Made by a program: the position numbers and the translations under genes
Notes under the pieces: generated by a model
Databases searched by the model: none
Told to the model about the DNA's origin: nothing
What the model saw: only the letters and a program-made list of their open reading frames with translations
Assembly: GCA_030144725.1 (NCBI GenBank)
Contig: JASKMD010000008.1
Coordinates: forward strand, 332,290-396,289
DNA length: 64,000 nucleotides
Source of the DNA: Haematococcus lacustris
Lineage: Eukaryota > Chlorophyta > Chlorophyceae > Chlamydomonadales > Haematococcaceae
Direction of reading: 5' to 3'
Shown: positions 24,201 to 35,357 of the stretch, piece after piece
Layout of the letters: each line of letters opens with the position of its first letter
How positions within the stretch are numbered: the stretch's first letter is position 1

Positions 24201-27200
24201 ATTTAGGAAGCTGCAGCCAGCAAGCCACCCAGCAAGGTACGGTGGTGACCCCTGACCCTCATGGTGGCACTACAGTCATGTGTTTCAGGAGGGGAGGTGG
24301 ATTCATTCTGTAGCCAGGGCTGCAGCATTCCCGGCCTGTAGATCATGTTCGTGTCGTGAAGCCCACACGTGTTCCTGCTTTCAAGGTCAACCAGACAGTG
24401 TGCAAAGAGAGGGGCCAGACACCCTAAAGAGGCCTGAGGCCCTAGGGTGCCACCCATGACCAGCTGGCCTGTGGGCTGGTCAGCTCAACTTGTTTGCTTA
24501 CTGGTTGACAACAGGCGTGGGGATGACGTAACCCACGTTCTCCACGTCATTGCCTGTCAATGCCTGCGGTAGAGGGGATATGGAAAGTAAGAAATGTCTG
24601 AAGGCAGCATGGCCTGGCGGAGCAAGAGGTGTAATGGCACAAGTGTGATAAGTAGTAAGCAAGGGGTGCAGTATTTGGGGCGATACAGAGGGGGGAGTGT
24701 GTGTGATATGATGGTGCAAAGGCTGTAGGTGCAGGGTGAGCGCTGCTGCTGCAGGCCTGGGAGGGGAGTAAGAGATGTGATAGAGCATGGAATCCTCGAA
24801 GGTGCAGGGTCTGTGCTGGTTTGAGGCTAACAAGCGTGTGTGAGGCGAGGGCGGTGGCTTACAAGGCCTGAAAGCAGCTGCCTCTGCCTTGCCAGTGAAA
24901 GGTTGTCCGCCTTGCTGCGCCTGCTCCCCATCAGACAGAAAGGGCAGGACTGCAGGATAGGTCTGGCTACCCACAATGTGACAGGAGCGTGACAGGAGTG
25001 GCTTGCGTGGCATTAAGCCTACTGCTGACCTGGAAAGCGATGCCGCAGCACTCCCCCTTTGCGTTGATCACTGGGCCACCACTGTTGCCGCCGTTAATGG
25101 CTGCGTTGGGGTGTTCATGCAAGGGTGTGGCAGAGGTATGGCTGGGTGACATGAAAACATGCCCTGGATGTAGCCCCACCCGCTGTGACACACTGCGTGC
25201 TAGTGTGTCCAAACAGCATACAGCTTAGATCTCATGCATCCATTAATCCCAATGTTATAGCTAGCTAGGCAGCAGGCATCAGGCATCAACATGTTGTTGG
25301 TGAGAGGGATTTGCAAACTCCAAGGAGGCCAGGGTCACTTTCTCTTCCCTGGGAGCCTGGGAGCCACTCACAGTTGACAGGGCACGACGGCAAGCTACGT
25401 TCCTGCATAGCGCTGTGTCCTCGCTGCCTGGTGCGTCCTCATGATGCGCTTACTCAGACTGCCTGTGTCGGAGGTGCATCTGACTGCCTGTGACTTCATC
25501 AGACTGCCTGTGACTCACCTGCGTCGATCTGGATGGCCAGCAGGTCTGTGGAGCCATGAGTGTAGTCAGTGACCTCAATGCGTGACACCACACCCGCCGT
25601 CACACTGATGGTATCGCCACCAATAGGGTACCTGAGGTGAGGGTGACCAACGAGTCAGAGCTGCCGTCAGCAGTGGGCAGAAACCTCATTGGCGTTGATG
25701 TGACATGCACCATGCTCTGTATCTTGCCAAACTACATCATACATGCATCCCTGACCTGACCTGACAATGACAGGGCAGGAGCTCACTCTTTGCTGCTCAC
25801 ACATCTACTTCCCTCGCTGGGCCAGGAAGCCATGCTCTGTACCCAGCTGCTCAGTCAACCTCTTCACCCACTGCACTCCCTGGCCTTGGCACAGCAACTC
25901 ACCCCACCACTGCCACCGCGTCTTGCAGCCTGGGCAGCGGGCCGAAGGTGAGAGGGGTCACCCCTTCCCAGAACTCGTCCTCCTCCACCTGTAAGACCCA
26001 GCAGCGCTGCCTGGCTGTCATATGGTGGAGCAACCAGCCATGTGTACCAACCCCTCAGAGCCTGCTCACAGCCGCTGTCAGTGTCCCCACTGCACACCAC
26101 GGTGCCTCCTTGCAGCCTCCTTGCAAAGCACAGCAGTGGGGTGTGGTGGACAGAGTGCACTGTCAGCACCTCACCGTCAGTAGCGCTACATCACAGTCCA
26201 CGCCAAGGGACAGCACCCGGGCGACAAACTTGCGGTCGTCCCCTCGTCGCTTCACTTTCACCTGTGGACCAACGGCATACAAAGCTGCTGGTCACGTGCT
26301 GCTACACAGCTTAGGCAAGCCTTGTCTGGGTAAGGCGCTCAGCAGTAAAGTGCAGGGGTGGGTGGAGGGGGAAGGCAGGGTCACAGACGTGGATGGAGAG
26401 CAAGGGGGCAGGCGACTGCAGACTGGCACTAGGGGTGCACTAGGGATCCACACAATGCCATTCAACGCATGGGCCCCAGCAACCAGGCGCAAGGTTACAA
26501 CCAGGGGTAGGGCTGGCTGATGCAGGGCGGATGCAAGAGCAAGGTCAAGCAAGGTGGGAGCATGGACAGCATGGGCAGCATGGGCAATGTAAGGCTGCAC
26601 CTGCGTGTGGTGGTCCACTGAGTGTGCGTTGGTGAGGAGGCAGGTGGCTCCATTGAAGGTGGCTATGAAGCCACTGGAGGTGGACGTCATCTGGCGCTTG
26701 CGCTGCCAAGGAAGGCTGTAGTCGGGCTGAGTGTGCACACAGTACACCTGGGAGGGACGCCGTGTGGCAGGGGTGTTTGGACGTGAGGGCTGTGGAAGAA
26801 AGGGCAGTGCAGGTGAAGGGTTTGTGCAGGAGCGTGTGCAGGGCTGCCTACAGCTCGTGGCGTCAGTGCCATGTGACAATGTCACACCTTTACCACTGCG
26901 TCCATGAAGGGGGTCTGCAGGCAATGTCATCAATGTGTGAGCAATAGACGTCGTCACTGAATGCTTGTTGCGCTCACTGTGCAGGTCAGGCTCACCAGGA
27001 CCTGGCCATCGTCTTGAACTGCTGGCATCATATGCTCAGGCATCTCTCTCTGCGCCCTAGTCCCTTTAACTTGACTGTGTGCTTGGGGGGCTGGTGCCTC
27101 CTCATGCTGGATGCCTTTGGGTAAGCGTTTCGCTGCATCAGCTCCGCTGTGGAGAGGCGACATGGCTGCGGGGATATTTCGGAGAGGCGCAGCCCATGCC

Positions 27201-27262
27201 GATGCGCAAGTTGTTGAAAGGCGAATGCGTGGCAAGAGGCGTGGCAAAGTCCCTACGCTCAT
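21207..27262 (-). CDS. DEG9/DEG10-type serine protease, organelle-targeted
   Basis: Fifteen exons join in phase to 579 aa: 27262-27002, 26914-26888, 26747-26601, 26261-26175, 25988-25903, 25631-25519, 25100-25030, 24563-24502, 24210-24089, 23701-23541, 23099-23035, 22750-22637, 22144-22076, 21777-21693 and 21476-21207. The trypsin-like triad is visible: His in [10 protein letters not shown], Asp in [17 protein letters not shown] and Ser in [14 protein letters not shown] domain follows ([36 protein letters not shown]). The C-terminal extension ([42 protein letters not shown]) is characteristic of plant DEG9/DEG10 rather than chloroplast DEG1/2. The first 35 residues are Arg/Ser/Ala-rich and lack acids ([20 protein letters not shown]), fitting a mitochondrial or plastid presequence. 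The family degrades or refolds damaged proteins without ATP. The intron after 23541 has a GC donor. The length matches the family (about 590 aa). Confidence 0.9.
22386..22572. repeat. Minisatellite of 9-11 bp units in a protease intron
   Basis: About seventeen head-to-tail copies of GTGACTGATCC or shortened, diverged forms (GTGACTGATC, TTACTGATC, GTGACTGATT). It sits in the intron between the exons at 22637-22750 and 22076-22144. It has no spacers and no coding frame of interest. Confidence 0.9.
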
Positions 27263-27654
27263 TCGACCCGCCTATTGAGTCTCATTAGCCTGTTGCAGTT
27301 CGCCGCAGCCAGAAAACGTAGAATGTGAGATTTGCTATCCCAGCATTGTTTCCGTGCATCACGCGACAATACAACTATGTGCATATAGTCATGCCTTGCT
27401 GTGCTTGTGCTGTGTATTTCTGTGTCTACAGGTGCCAGTGGTAGTGGGCAGCAAGATCAGGGCCACATCATGGAGGCAGCTTTGCTTGGTCTTGTGCAGG
27501 CAATCCAGCCTGAACTTGGCCCAGAGCAAGTTGCCCCAACTGTAGCAGAGATCAAGAAACGTATGGCCATGAGCAACAAGCAGTGCTGCGTCTGTCACTG
27601 CTCCTCCAGTCTTTCCTCGGCCAGCCCTGCACATGCTGAACAGCTGAACATGCA
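27263..27654. other. Divergent promoter region with one exon-like stretch
   Basis: This region lies upstream of the protease (-). A plus-strand stretch after a good acceptor at 27432 (CTACAG) reads GHIMEAALLGLVQAIQPELG and continues helically to about 27590. It could be an exon of an unrecognised gene, but no start, donor or partner exon was found, so no gene is called. The truncated Fanzor-like element follows immediately. Confidence 0.3.
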
Positions 27655-27803
27655 GTGCATTGGGGAAGAGCAGGTGGCGCCCACTGGAGCTGTGTAGGTG
27701 GCCACACCGAGGAAGACTTCCTGCCCAGGGCAAGGAGTACCCAGCGTTGGGCTTCAAGAAGCTGCGAGAGCGAGCCCCAAGGCCACAGCCCAGCAGCTTG
27801 TAG
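27655..27803 (+). pseudogene. 5'-truncated family A Fanzor-like C-terminus
   Basis: The plus strand encodes KSRWRPLELCRWPHRG, then the block from GRLPAQGKEYPALGFKKLRE (R-L-P-A-Q-G-K-E-Y-P type) to PQPSSL and TAG at 27801-27803. This is the same C-terminus as the copies at 15201 and 34009. Everything upstream, including RuvC-III, is absent; the copy starts abruptly near 27655. It is a dead fragment that keeps the right end. Confidence 0.75.
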
Positions 27804-27990
27804 CACAGTAGCATGTGTGCACTAGGCAATGCTGAGCTGTTGCTTACATCAGAGCATGTGTTTCATGCCAACATAGGTTTCCTGGCCTTCGCAAGCGGGT
27901 TGGGGTAGTGAACCAGGTATTGGTACCGGCTGTAGGTCGCAATTACCCAGTTCGGACAACAGATAACACTTCTCCTGCCCATGAGAAGGG
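27804..27990 (+). ncRNA. Candidate right-end/guide-RNA region of family A
   Basis: The non-coding 3' flank matches 15011-15200 (opposite strand) base for base over most of its length, with scattered differences. It ends with a hairpin of CTTCTC (27969-27974) and GAGAAG (27983-27988). Similarity stops at about 27990, which marks the element boundary. The functional role is inferred. Confidence 0.4.
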
Positions 27991-28179
27991 GAGTGTGCTG
28001 GTGGCCAAGTGCTGTTTAACCACTGTTGACCACCGCAGGTCAGGGCAGTGTGCATGGCTCAAACGAGGGGGATGGGGGCGAGTGAAGGTGAAACACACTG
28101 CAAGCATCGTGAGTTTGCCGAGATAAGGAAATCCAAAACTTTCCACCTCGCCCACCCACCTTCTGCTTCTGGCGCACCT

Positions 28180-30246
28180 ATGACGCTTCCGCCTCGGATG
28201 TACTTGTCCTATCCATCAAACGAGCACGGCTACATAAGCTACGGAGCCGCATCCCTCCCAGCTTGCCCGAGCCTCTTTTCACTTCTCCTGTTGGACAGCC
28301 CCTCGGAGCTGAGGTGCACATCTCGCCAGCCCAGTTTGCAGAAGGCTATATCGGAGTCGTGGCTGCCCCGCGCCTCCAGTGCCGCAAGTACAATACAAAG
28401 ACTCTGGCGGAGACGCCAGCAGCTACGTTCAGCTCAGATTAAGGAGGCCACAGGGTCGGAAGAGCCCGCCGTGCCACGGCAGGTGATTGCAGGAAATCAA
28501 CTACTGTGCTGCGGCCTCCTGCACCGGCCAGTCTAATGTCGTGATTCTTCTGGGTTTGCGGAACCTCTTGTGACACGGTGTGCCCACAGCGAGCTGTACA
28601 TTACACCGCCCCGAAACAGGTCTTATCCTGCAGCACCCTGTGTTCCAATAGAATGTACTGCATCCCACGCCTCATACGCATAGCTTGGTAGGCAGAAGTC
28701 AACCCTTCACTGCTGGGACTTGCTGGGTATGCTGGGACCTGCTGGGCTCACTTGCTGGGCTGGTCATCTCGCCTTTGCTGGTGCTGTGACTGTAGCTGCT
28801 AGCATGATAGTTCGGGCAAGCAGGCAGCTAAAGCAGCGCAGTTCAGCTGGCCAGTTGACCTGCAGCCACACAGGCAGGCCCTGCAAGCAGCAGCCTGTGA
28901 CAGACCCAACATCACTGTGTGTGACTCGCAAAACAGCTGGAACAGAACAGCACTCGGAGAACAGCAAGCACCATGCACAGGCTGTACCAGGCTGCCTCTC
29001 CAAGATCAGTGCTACTGATGGCTGCGCTGCATGGCACCCTGCCCATGTTTAAGAATGTAGGAAAGGACGGCAAGGAGAGTACTCAGCTCTGCCAAGTGCA
29101 GATATGTCATTGTTTGTGCTTGTTTGTCAACATGTGCATGGTTGGCTGGGCTGGCAACTGCAGTTGCCTCAAGTGCCCCAGCCACCTGCCGTCAGCAGCT
29201 TCACACAATGCGGTCGGCCATGCAAGTTCAATGCACCCAAGCTGCGCACATGGGACCCTGCCGCGGACCACTTTGCTCACCGCTTTCATGCCTTGACTGT
29301 GCGCGTGCCCAGACCTGACCCAGGAATTGACCCAGCTGAGGCTGCAGCCATTCTGGCAGGTGGCTTCTGGCTGCCGTCCCTCAGCAAGTCAGATGCAGCA
29401 CTGCTGGCTGAAGGCAAGCTGCCGGCCAGTCTGCAGCAGCAGCAGGCACAGGGGCATGGCGGCAACAATGCTGGTGTGCCGGAAGGCACCCAGGGCCTGT
29501 CCAAGTTTATGCAAGCCCACTTGCAGCTAATGCAGCGTGAGGCTGAAGAGGCACTGCAGCTGCTTCGTTGCAGATCATCGCACCTTGCTGACAGTATGCA
29601 CCGCAGCCTAGCCCACATGAGCCAGACTGTCAGCGGTACCCGGCCCCTGCAGCGGTTGCGGTGCTTTGCCAGCAGCTTGCTATGCTGCTGTGGCCCGTCC
29701 GCCGTGGCGGATGACGACGAGGTGGGTACAAGATAGCCTGGAGGGCAGCCACTCCCATGCCACCTTGCAACACTATCAAGACCTCAAAGACGACGCTAGC
29801 ATGCAACTCCCGTATGAGCTGCATGCAAAGAAGTGCGGAGTCAGGTGCAGCAGGTGCATGTAGCCAGGTCCTGCTGCTGCTTTGCCCAAGCGCTTGCCTC
29901 TATTGCTGCTCATGGTATGCAGGTTTCCGCTCCACTGCTCTGCGAGACAGACCAAAATGGACACAATGGACCCTCCTTGGAGACTCACCAGCCTTGCAGC
30001 CCTAGCCTGCTCTTACGCAGCTCCCTCACCCTCAGCCAGCACCGAAACCCTGAGCCAAAGGGCTTTGAGCTTGGGGGTGGGTCAGAAGAGGAGCTTGAGC
30101 AGGAGTTGCACCACCGCATGCAGCAGCGCATGGCTGCAGTAGAGGCTATGCTGGAGTCCAAGCACATGTCCAAGCTGCCGCTGCTTCGGCTGGTGGACAG
30201 TGCTGACGACTTCCCCACAGGCCAATCCAATGGCACCGTTGCCTAG
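28180..30246 (+). CDS. Unknown protein with IQ-like motif, about 404 aa
   Basis: I do not recognise the family. Exons 28180-28482, 28590-28619, 29164-29721 and 29923-30246 join in phase (1215 nt). Exon 1 carries AASTIQRLWRRRQQLRSAQ, which fits an IQ calmodulin-binding motif (IQxxxRRxxx). Exon 3 holds RPCKFNAPKLRTWDPAADHF, a Gln-rich turn and a helix from FMQAHLQLMQREAEEALQLL, then a Cys-rich run CFASSLLCCCGPSAVADDDE. Exon 4 holds an acidic coiled-coil segment (SEEELEQELHHRMQQRMAAV) and ends at TAG 30244-30246. The small exon 2 is uncertain, and an upstream in-frame ATG at 28048 exists. The 545-bp intron between exons 2 and 3 contains a copy of the dispersed repeat R. No membrane segment is seen. 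Confidence 0.5.
28815..29065. repeat. Dispersed repeat R, uninterrupted copy
   Basis: About 250 bp starting TTCGGGCAAGCAGGCAGCTA and ending near CATGTTTAAGAATGTAGG. A second copy is found in two halves at about 33658-33799 and 35362-35520, so this copy shows what the second looked like before it was interrupted. It lies in an intron of the IQ-motif gene. The class of repeat is not known. Confidence 0.7.
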
Positions 30247-30542
30247 ATGCTCACGGCAGCAGGTACCTTTTGCTTGTACTTTTCTTCGAACTATCCAATG
30301 GCGTTGGGCTCCAGGTACTGTGCTTGCACAAATAGCAGCACTTATTGAGTCAGCCTGTGGTACATGCAGTCAAGCAGCGGCTGCATATGGCTTGGCTATG
30401 GGCAGCAGGAGCTCAGGCTGGCCAGCAGGGGTTGAGGTTAGACAGCTGGCTAGGATGGCATGCCTTGACGGCAGTGGGCTAAGCCCTTAATGGGCCATTG
30501 ACTACGTGCCCAGGGCCTGCCTGTGTGGCCAACTCTACACAT

Positions 30543-30820
30543 CAGTGATTCGTTTTTTGCGTAATACGTAACGATCGGAACCAAAAGCTTGTTTTCTAGG
30601 CCTGGCTTTCGTTACTAAACGGACCCTTGCGTCGGCTGCTTCGTAACCGATAATTGTTTTTTGTGAAAAATATTTATAGAAAATGCCTTTTTGGCATAAG
30701 AAAATGCTGCGATACTTGTTTTTCGTTACCAGTCGGGACCAACTGCGTAACCAGCCATGTGGTGGTCCAGGACCCTTCGTGACCAGCATCAGCTTGGCTG
30801 TTTTAAAAAACGAATCACTG
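30543..30820. mobile_element. hAT-type MITE, 278 bp
   Basis: Perfect 16-bp terminal inverted repeats: CAGTGATTCGTTTTTT at 30543-30558 and its reverse complement at 30805-30820. They are flanked by a perfect 8-bp duplication CTACACAT (30535-30542 and 30821-30828). The 8-bp length and the nTnnnnAn pattern are those of hAT transposons. The interior is AT-rich compared with the surroundings and has no open frame, so it is non-autonomous. Confidence 0.88.
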
Positions 30821-30828
30821 CTACACAT

Positions 30829-33657
30829 ATGTTGTCTACAGCACCTGCCAGCACCATGCAACCATGCAGTGCATGGGCTCAGAGCACACAGTTGCCTCAC
30901 AGAAGGAGGGATGAGGAGGTGCCTTGCTGCCTTGCACCTGCCATGCTATGTTGTCAAATGAAAAAGTTGCATCAGGACTGCACAATGTGGGATGGTAGGT
31001 ATGCACAGAAATGCACAAGATAGTACTGAGATCAGTACTGCACAACACGTCAGCTTTACCCGTCAAAGCACCATTGACCCCAAGCTTGCTGATGCTATCA
31101 TGGCGTCATTGTGCCATTGTGGCCTGGCTGCCTGGGGCAAGGCGAACAGGTTCTTCTGGGATGCTTGCTACTCACCCACCCTCACCCAGCCTGCTCCTGT
31201 ATGGGGCGGGAGGTGCCCGTCGGCTGCTGCTCATGAAGGTTTTGTGGCTGTGGACTGTCATAGCTGCTGTTGACCGCCTGCTTACTGACAGGGGTAGAGC
31301 GGGTAGAGACAGTTTTGAAGCTCTGCGTACTTGTAGAGGGTACTAGGCACGGTAGTGGGCATTCAACGTTGCACTTGAAGAATTGTTTGCTGGTTTTGTG
31401 ACGTATATGTCAATGTATCCTTAGGAAATGCGACAGCTGCCGTTTACCACATTGTACAGGACCACATTGTTCCCTTCCCACCAGACCCTACTTCACAGCA
31501 CTCTTCCCCGGCTTTTGGCACAGCACTTGGCTGGCGAGGGAGTGCTGGGCCCTGGCTCTTGAGCTGTTGGCATTGTTATTGCCTGAGTGTGGGGGGCCGT
31601 GGCAAGGTGTGTGGTGGCAATATGATCCACCACATCAGGCCCCGCACTTGCTCCTCACTTTGCTTACTGCCAGTGGTCGTGCTTAATCCACAGTGTTCGT
31701 TAAGGGGTCGGTGTCAATAGGGAGCGACCTAAAACGGGGTGCAGGTGCGAGAGGAAGCAGCTCCGCCTAGGGAGTTCTGTAGACCAACATTTGCGATACA
31801 GCCAGGCTGCTGCCAGTGACAAAGGGTGTACCAGCTGGTGCGTTCTCATGCAATAAGCAAGGCCCATCATCATCGAAAGATGGCCAACAATCAGGAGTCC
31901 CCAACATGGGGTTGGTAATCTTCATGCAAGTACTCGCTACGAAGTGCACCGATTTCGGTAGCGTTTGTTGCATTGGCACCTGCGGATTACTCCGCATCTA
32001 CTGGCAAGCGGCGCGTTAATTCTTGCATCAGAGCCCGTGCCGGCGCAAGCGAGCACGGACACACCTCAGCTGCTCACTATCGATTGTTCTAGTGGTGAGT
32101 AGTGGCACCAATGAGCGAACTCCGCCTGGCATCCAGCCGGAAGTACAATCACAGCACAGCCCGCCAGGCTCGCTCCGCGAGCCTTTTGTTGGTGCAGGCG
32201 GTGTTGGAGGGCCATCGCTGGGCATGTGATGTAGCGACATTGCTGCAAATGTGGGAAATGTGCGTCTCTCTCTCGCTAGTCACACAGGAAAAGGGACCCT
32301 CATTAACAAAATGGCATGTTGTGAGCTGACCACTGTGACTTTCCAGTTTTTCGCTACATAACTCTGTTCCTTACTCAACGCCACAACTGCTGGAGAAGAA
32401 AGCATGGTAATTAGTTGATCAGGCCTGCTTGAAATGACATTGGCGTGACCCGACTTTGCCTTGCAGGAATGATTAGCCCATCCGACCCTGCCCATTGCAG
32501 CCCCCCCCACTCCCCAGCCCAGCATCGCCTTCCTACCTCCGCTCACCCCCTCCCAACCCCAGCCCGGCCCTCCAACCCCCCCCTCCCCCCCCCTCCCACC
32601 CCCTCCCAGCCCCCTCACTGCCCTCCCACCCCCGCCACCCCCTCCCAACCTCAGCCCCGCACTCCACCCCCCCTCCCAGACCCCTCACTGCCCTCCCACC
32701 CCCGCCACCCCCTCCCAACCTCAGCCCCGCACTCCACCCCCCCTCCCACCCCCTCCCAGCCCCCTCACTGCCCTCCCACCCCTGCTACCCCCTCCCAATC
32801 CCAGCCCCCCCCTCCACCCACCTCCCCCTCCCTCCTTGTCCCGGCCTTAGCAACTCCAGCCCACCCCAATGCCGCCCCTGACCTGCTCCCCCCTCCTGCT
32901 GCACCCCCATGGCAGCAGCTGGCAGCTGGTGCGGGTGGCGCCCCTGACCTGCTCCCCCCTCCACTTGTTGCTGCACCTGAGGAGCAGCAGGGGACAACAA
33001 CGGAGATGAACACGAGCTGGACACGCAAGCGCAAGGCGGGCGAGAGGGATCGGACCCAACCTGCCCAGCAAGGTAACATAGCAATGGCCTACACACCTTG
33101 TACTGCTTAGTTGCATCTGCTTGTCATGCCGTGATGCCCGTTTCTACTGCGGCGACTGTCCCTGACTGTTTGCAGGGGCTACTGGGCCACGTCGGTCGCG
33201 GCGGTCGATCGCGGCGAGGCCCGCATGAGCAATACACGCATGAATTTGAATGTTGATATTTGAGCCGCCAGTGCGCTCAGCACAATACACGGGAATTAAT
33301 GATACACACTTCACCCCGTAGCTGACAGAGTACTCTATCCGGGGATGTGCGAAGCATGATTAGAGACCACGTGGCTGGGACGCGGCGTCGTTTTGATTAC
33401 CAGGGGTAGGTTTTCTGTTAGTTGGGGACACCTGACCAACAAGACTCATATGATGTCTGGGTGGCAGTGAGGCAGTCAGCGAGGTTCACATGTAAAGCCA
33501 GCATAGAGCGGCAGGTAGGTAGCGCGATCTGGTAGCATGGGTGTCAGCTTCAAGTGCTGCATCACGCAGCGCTCTTCATGACCTCTGGCCGTTAAACAAC
33601 GACAGCCAAGCAACGATAGTCAACTTACCATGCACGTGATAACCATGCATTGGCCAG
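30829..33657. other. Long gene-poor stretch with Pro-coding C-rich tract
   Basis: 2.8 kb with no gene I can support. At 32497-32830 there is a C-rich tract, (CCCTCCCA)n with longer units of about 70 bp. It could be read as a Pro-rich frame continuing to about 33080 (ending near TRKRKAGERDRTQPAQQ with a donor at 33073), but the frame owes its length to the absence of T. Short frames at 31816-32019 and 31767-31997 have no recognisable content. It may hold exons of an unrecognised gene. Confidence 0.4.
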
Positions 33658-33814
33658 TTCAGGCAAGCAGGCAGCTAAAGCAGTGCAGTCCAACTGGCCA
33701 ATTGACCTGCAGCCACACAGGCAGGCCCTGCAAGCAGCAGCTCATGACAGACCCACCATCTTACACACAGCAGAAAAACGGGTGACTCGCAGAACAGCAC
33801 AGTTGCAACATGTT

Positions 33815-34008
33815 CCCCTACTATTACTACAGGGCAGGGGCTGTGTTATCTGTAATCCGAACTGTTTGCATGCAGCAAGCATCCGGTACCAATACCTGAT
33901 TCACTACCCCAACCCGCTTGCGAAGGCCAGGAAATCTATGTTGGCATGAAACACATGCTCTGATGTAAGCAACAGCTCAGCATTGCCTAGTGCACACATA
34001 CTACTGTG
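33815..34008 (-). ncRNA. Candidate right-end region of family A, third copy
   Basis: The 3' flank matches the other two copies up to about 33890, then diverges but regains a similar end. CCCCT (33815-33819) and AGGGG (33836-33840) form the same type of terminal hairpin. Role inferred as for the other copies. Confidence 0.35.
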
Positions 34009-34985
34009 CTACAGGCTGCTGGGCTGTGGCCTTGGGGCTCGCTCTCGCAGCTTCTTGAAGCCCAACGCTGGGTACTCCTTGCCCTGGGCAGGAAGCCTTC
34101 CTCGGTGTGGCCACCTGCACAGCTCCAGTGGGCGCCACTTGCTCTCCCCTGCCCGCTGGAGGTTGAGGGCTGCGTTGCAGTCCCTGTCCACCCATTTGCC
34201 AAGGTCCCCAGGGGTGGCCTGGGCCAGCCAAGGGCACCACATGAGCCCCCGCACTGGCGCCTCAAACCGCTTGCTCCAGGCTGACCGCAACAAGCGGTCC
34301 TGTACCTGACCTGGCTTGGGCTTCCAGTCCTCAGGCCTGGTGGGCTTGCCGCTGTCCAGCTGCCTGGCACCCTGTCGATCGGCTTGCCGCTGTTGGGCCT
34401 CTCCACCACCTTGCGGCAGGCCTGCAGCACGGCCAATGCCACCCACCCACCCCGGGTGCCAATGCTTGCGTTGCCAAAGAACACCACCAGCTGCTTGCGG
34501 GTCCCCCACCTCTGCTGGGACACGCTGGCTGCCTCCTCCACCAACTGCTTGGCACACAAGGCACACAATGCGCATGACACCCTGGGAAAGACTGGCTGAT
34601 GGCATCCTTGGCAGAACTGGGGACATGGCATCTAGCAGGTCACATGTGGGGCAGTCATCAGCCTCCAGCCCTGCCCCTCCCCCCCTACCCTTGGCACTCC
34701 CACCTTCTTGAAGTAGCGTTCAAGGATCTTCTCCTGCGCACCATACAGCCTCATCTTCTGCTCAGCCCACTTGGGATGCAGGTACTCCCCCCACACGTGG
34801 CAGGGTGACGGCCACATGCCGCTGGATAACCACCAGGGAGGTGCCTGCTGGGGTGGCTGCTGATGTTGTCGTTCCACCGCTGAGTGTTGTGGCGAGCCTG
34901 GATCAAGCCGCTGTCATGCTGCACCTGGCTCCTGGTCAGCTTGCTCCTGTAGAAGCCTTGCAAGCGGCCGCTACCTATCTACCTA
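34009..34985 (-). pseudogene. Fanzor/TnpB-like family A nuclease remnant
   Basis: Segments on the minus strand match the 15 kb copy: SKLTRSQVQHDSGLIQARHN, HPKWAEQKMRLYGAQEKILE, then QLVVFFGNASIGTRGG and RKVVERPNSGKP, then EDWKPKPGQVQDRLL, RGLMWCP, WVDRDCNAALNLQRAGESKW (RuvC-III) and the C-terminus with stop at 34011-34009. The pieces lie in different frames. RuvC-I is deleted and the expected RuvC-II acidic block between KPIDRVPG and EDWKP is missing, so no active site can form. It keeps a segment (about 34316-34530) lost from the 15 kb copy. Confidence 0.65.
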
Positions 34986-35162
34986 CCTTCACCTGGCAGG
35001 GTGACTCCAGCAGTGCCGCCAGCCCTTGCTCAATGCATCACATGCTCAATACTCATGAGGGTTAGGGGTGACACATAGCCTCAGGGGGTATCAGGGATGG
35101 GGGGGACCCCCAGGGGGAGGGGGGCTGTGGTCACTGTGCCTGGCCTGCTGGTGTTGCTGCAT

Positions 35163-35357
35163 CCTTCTTCAGCAGCTCCAACACTCGCCTGCCCGACATG
35201 TGACCCTGCGACTCCGTCTCCCCTGCGCCTCACACACTTGCATGTCAGGCTCTGCACCCTTCTGGGGCAGCTAGCCATGCAGGCCAAACATTAGACATGT
35301 AAACGTTGGGATTTAAGGGACATTGGTGCTGTGAGGGCTGTTAATATGCGAATGCGG
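35163..35357 (-). pseudogene. Captured fragment of the DUF3140 gene
   Basis: About 195 bp nearly identical to 14075-14271. It covers the part of the DUF3140 middle exon encoding SQGHMSGRRVLELLKK and adjoining intron sequence. The frame after KK runs into unrelated linker sequence. It lies inside the composite insertion and cannot encode the domain. Confidence 0.75.

Noticed and set aside
32445..33110. 221-codon Pro-rich plus-strand frame
   Set aside because: It is made by a C-rich tandem tract that is open in several frames on both strands; no start context or partner exon was found.
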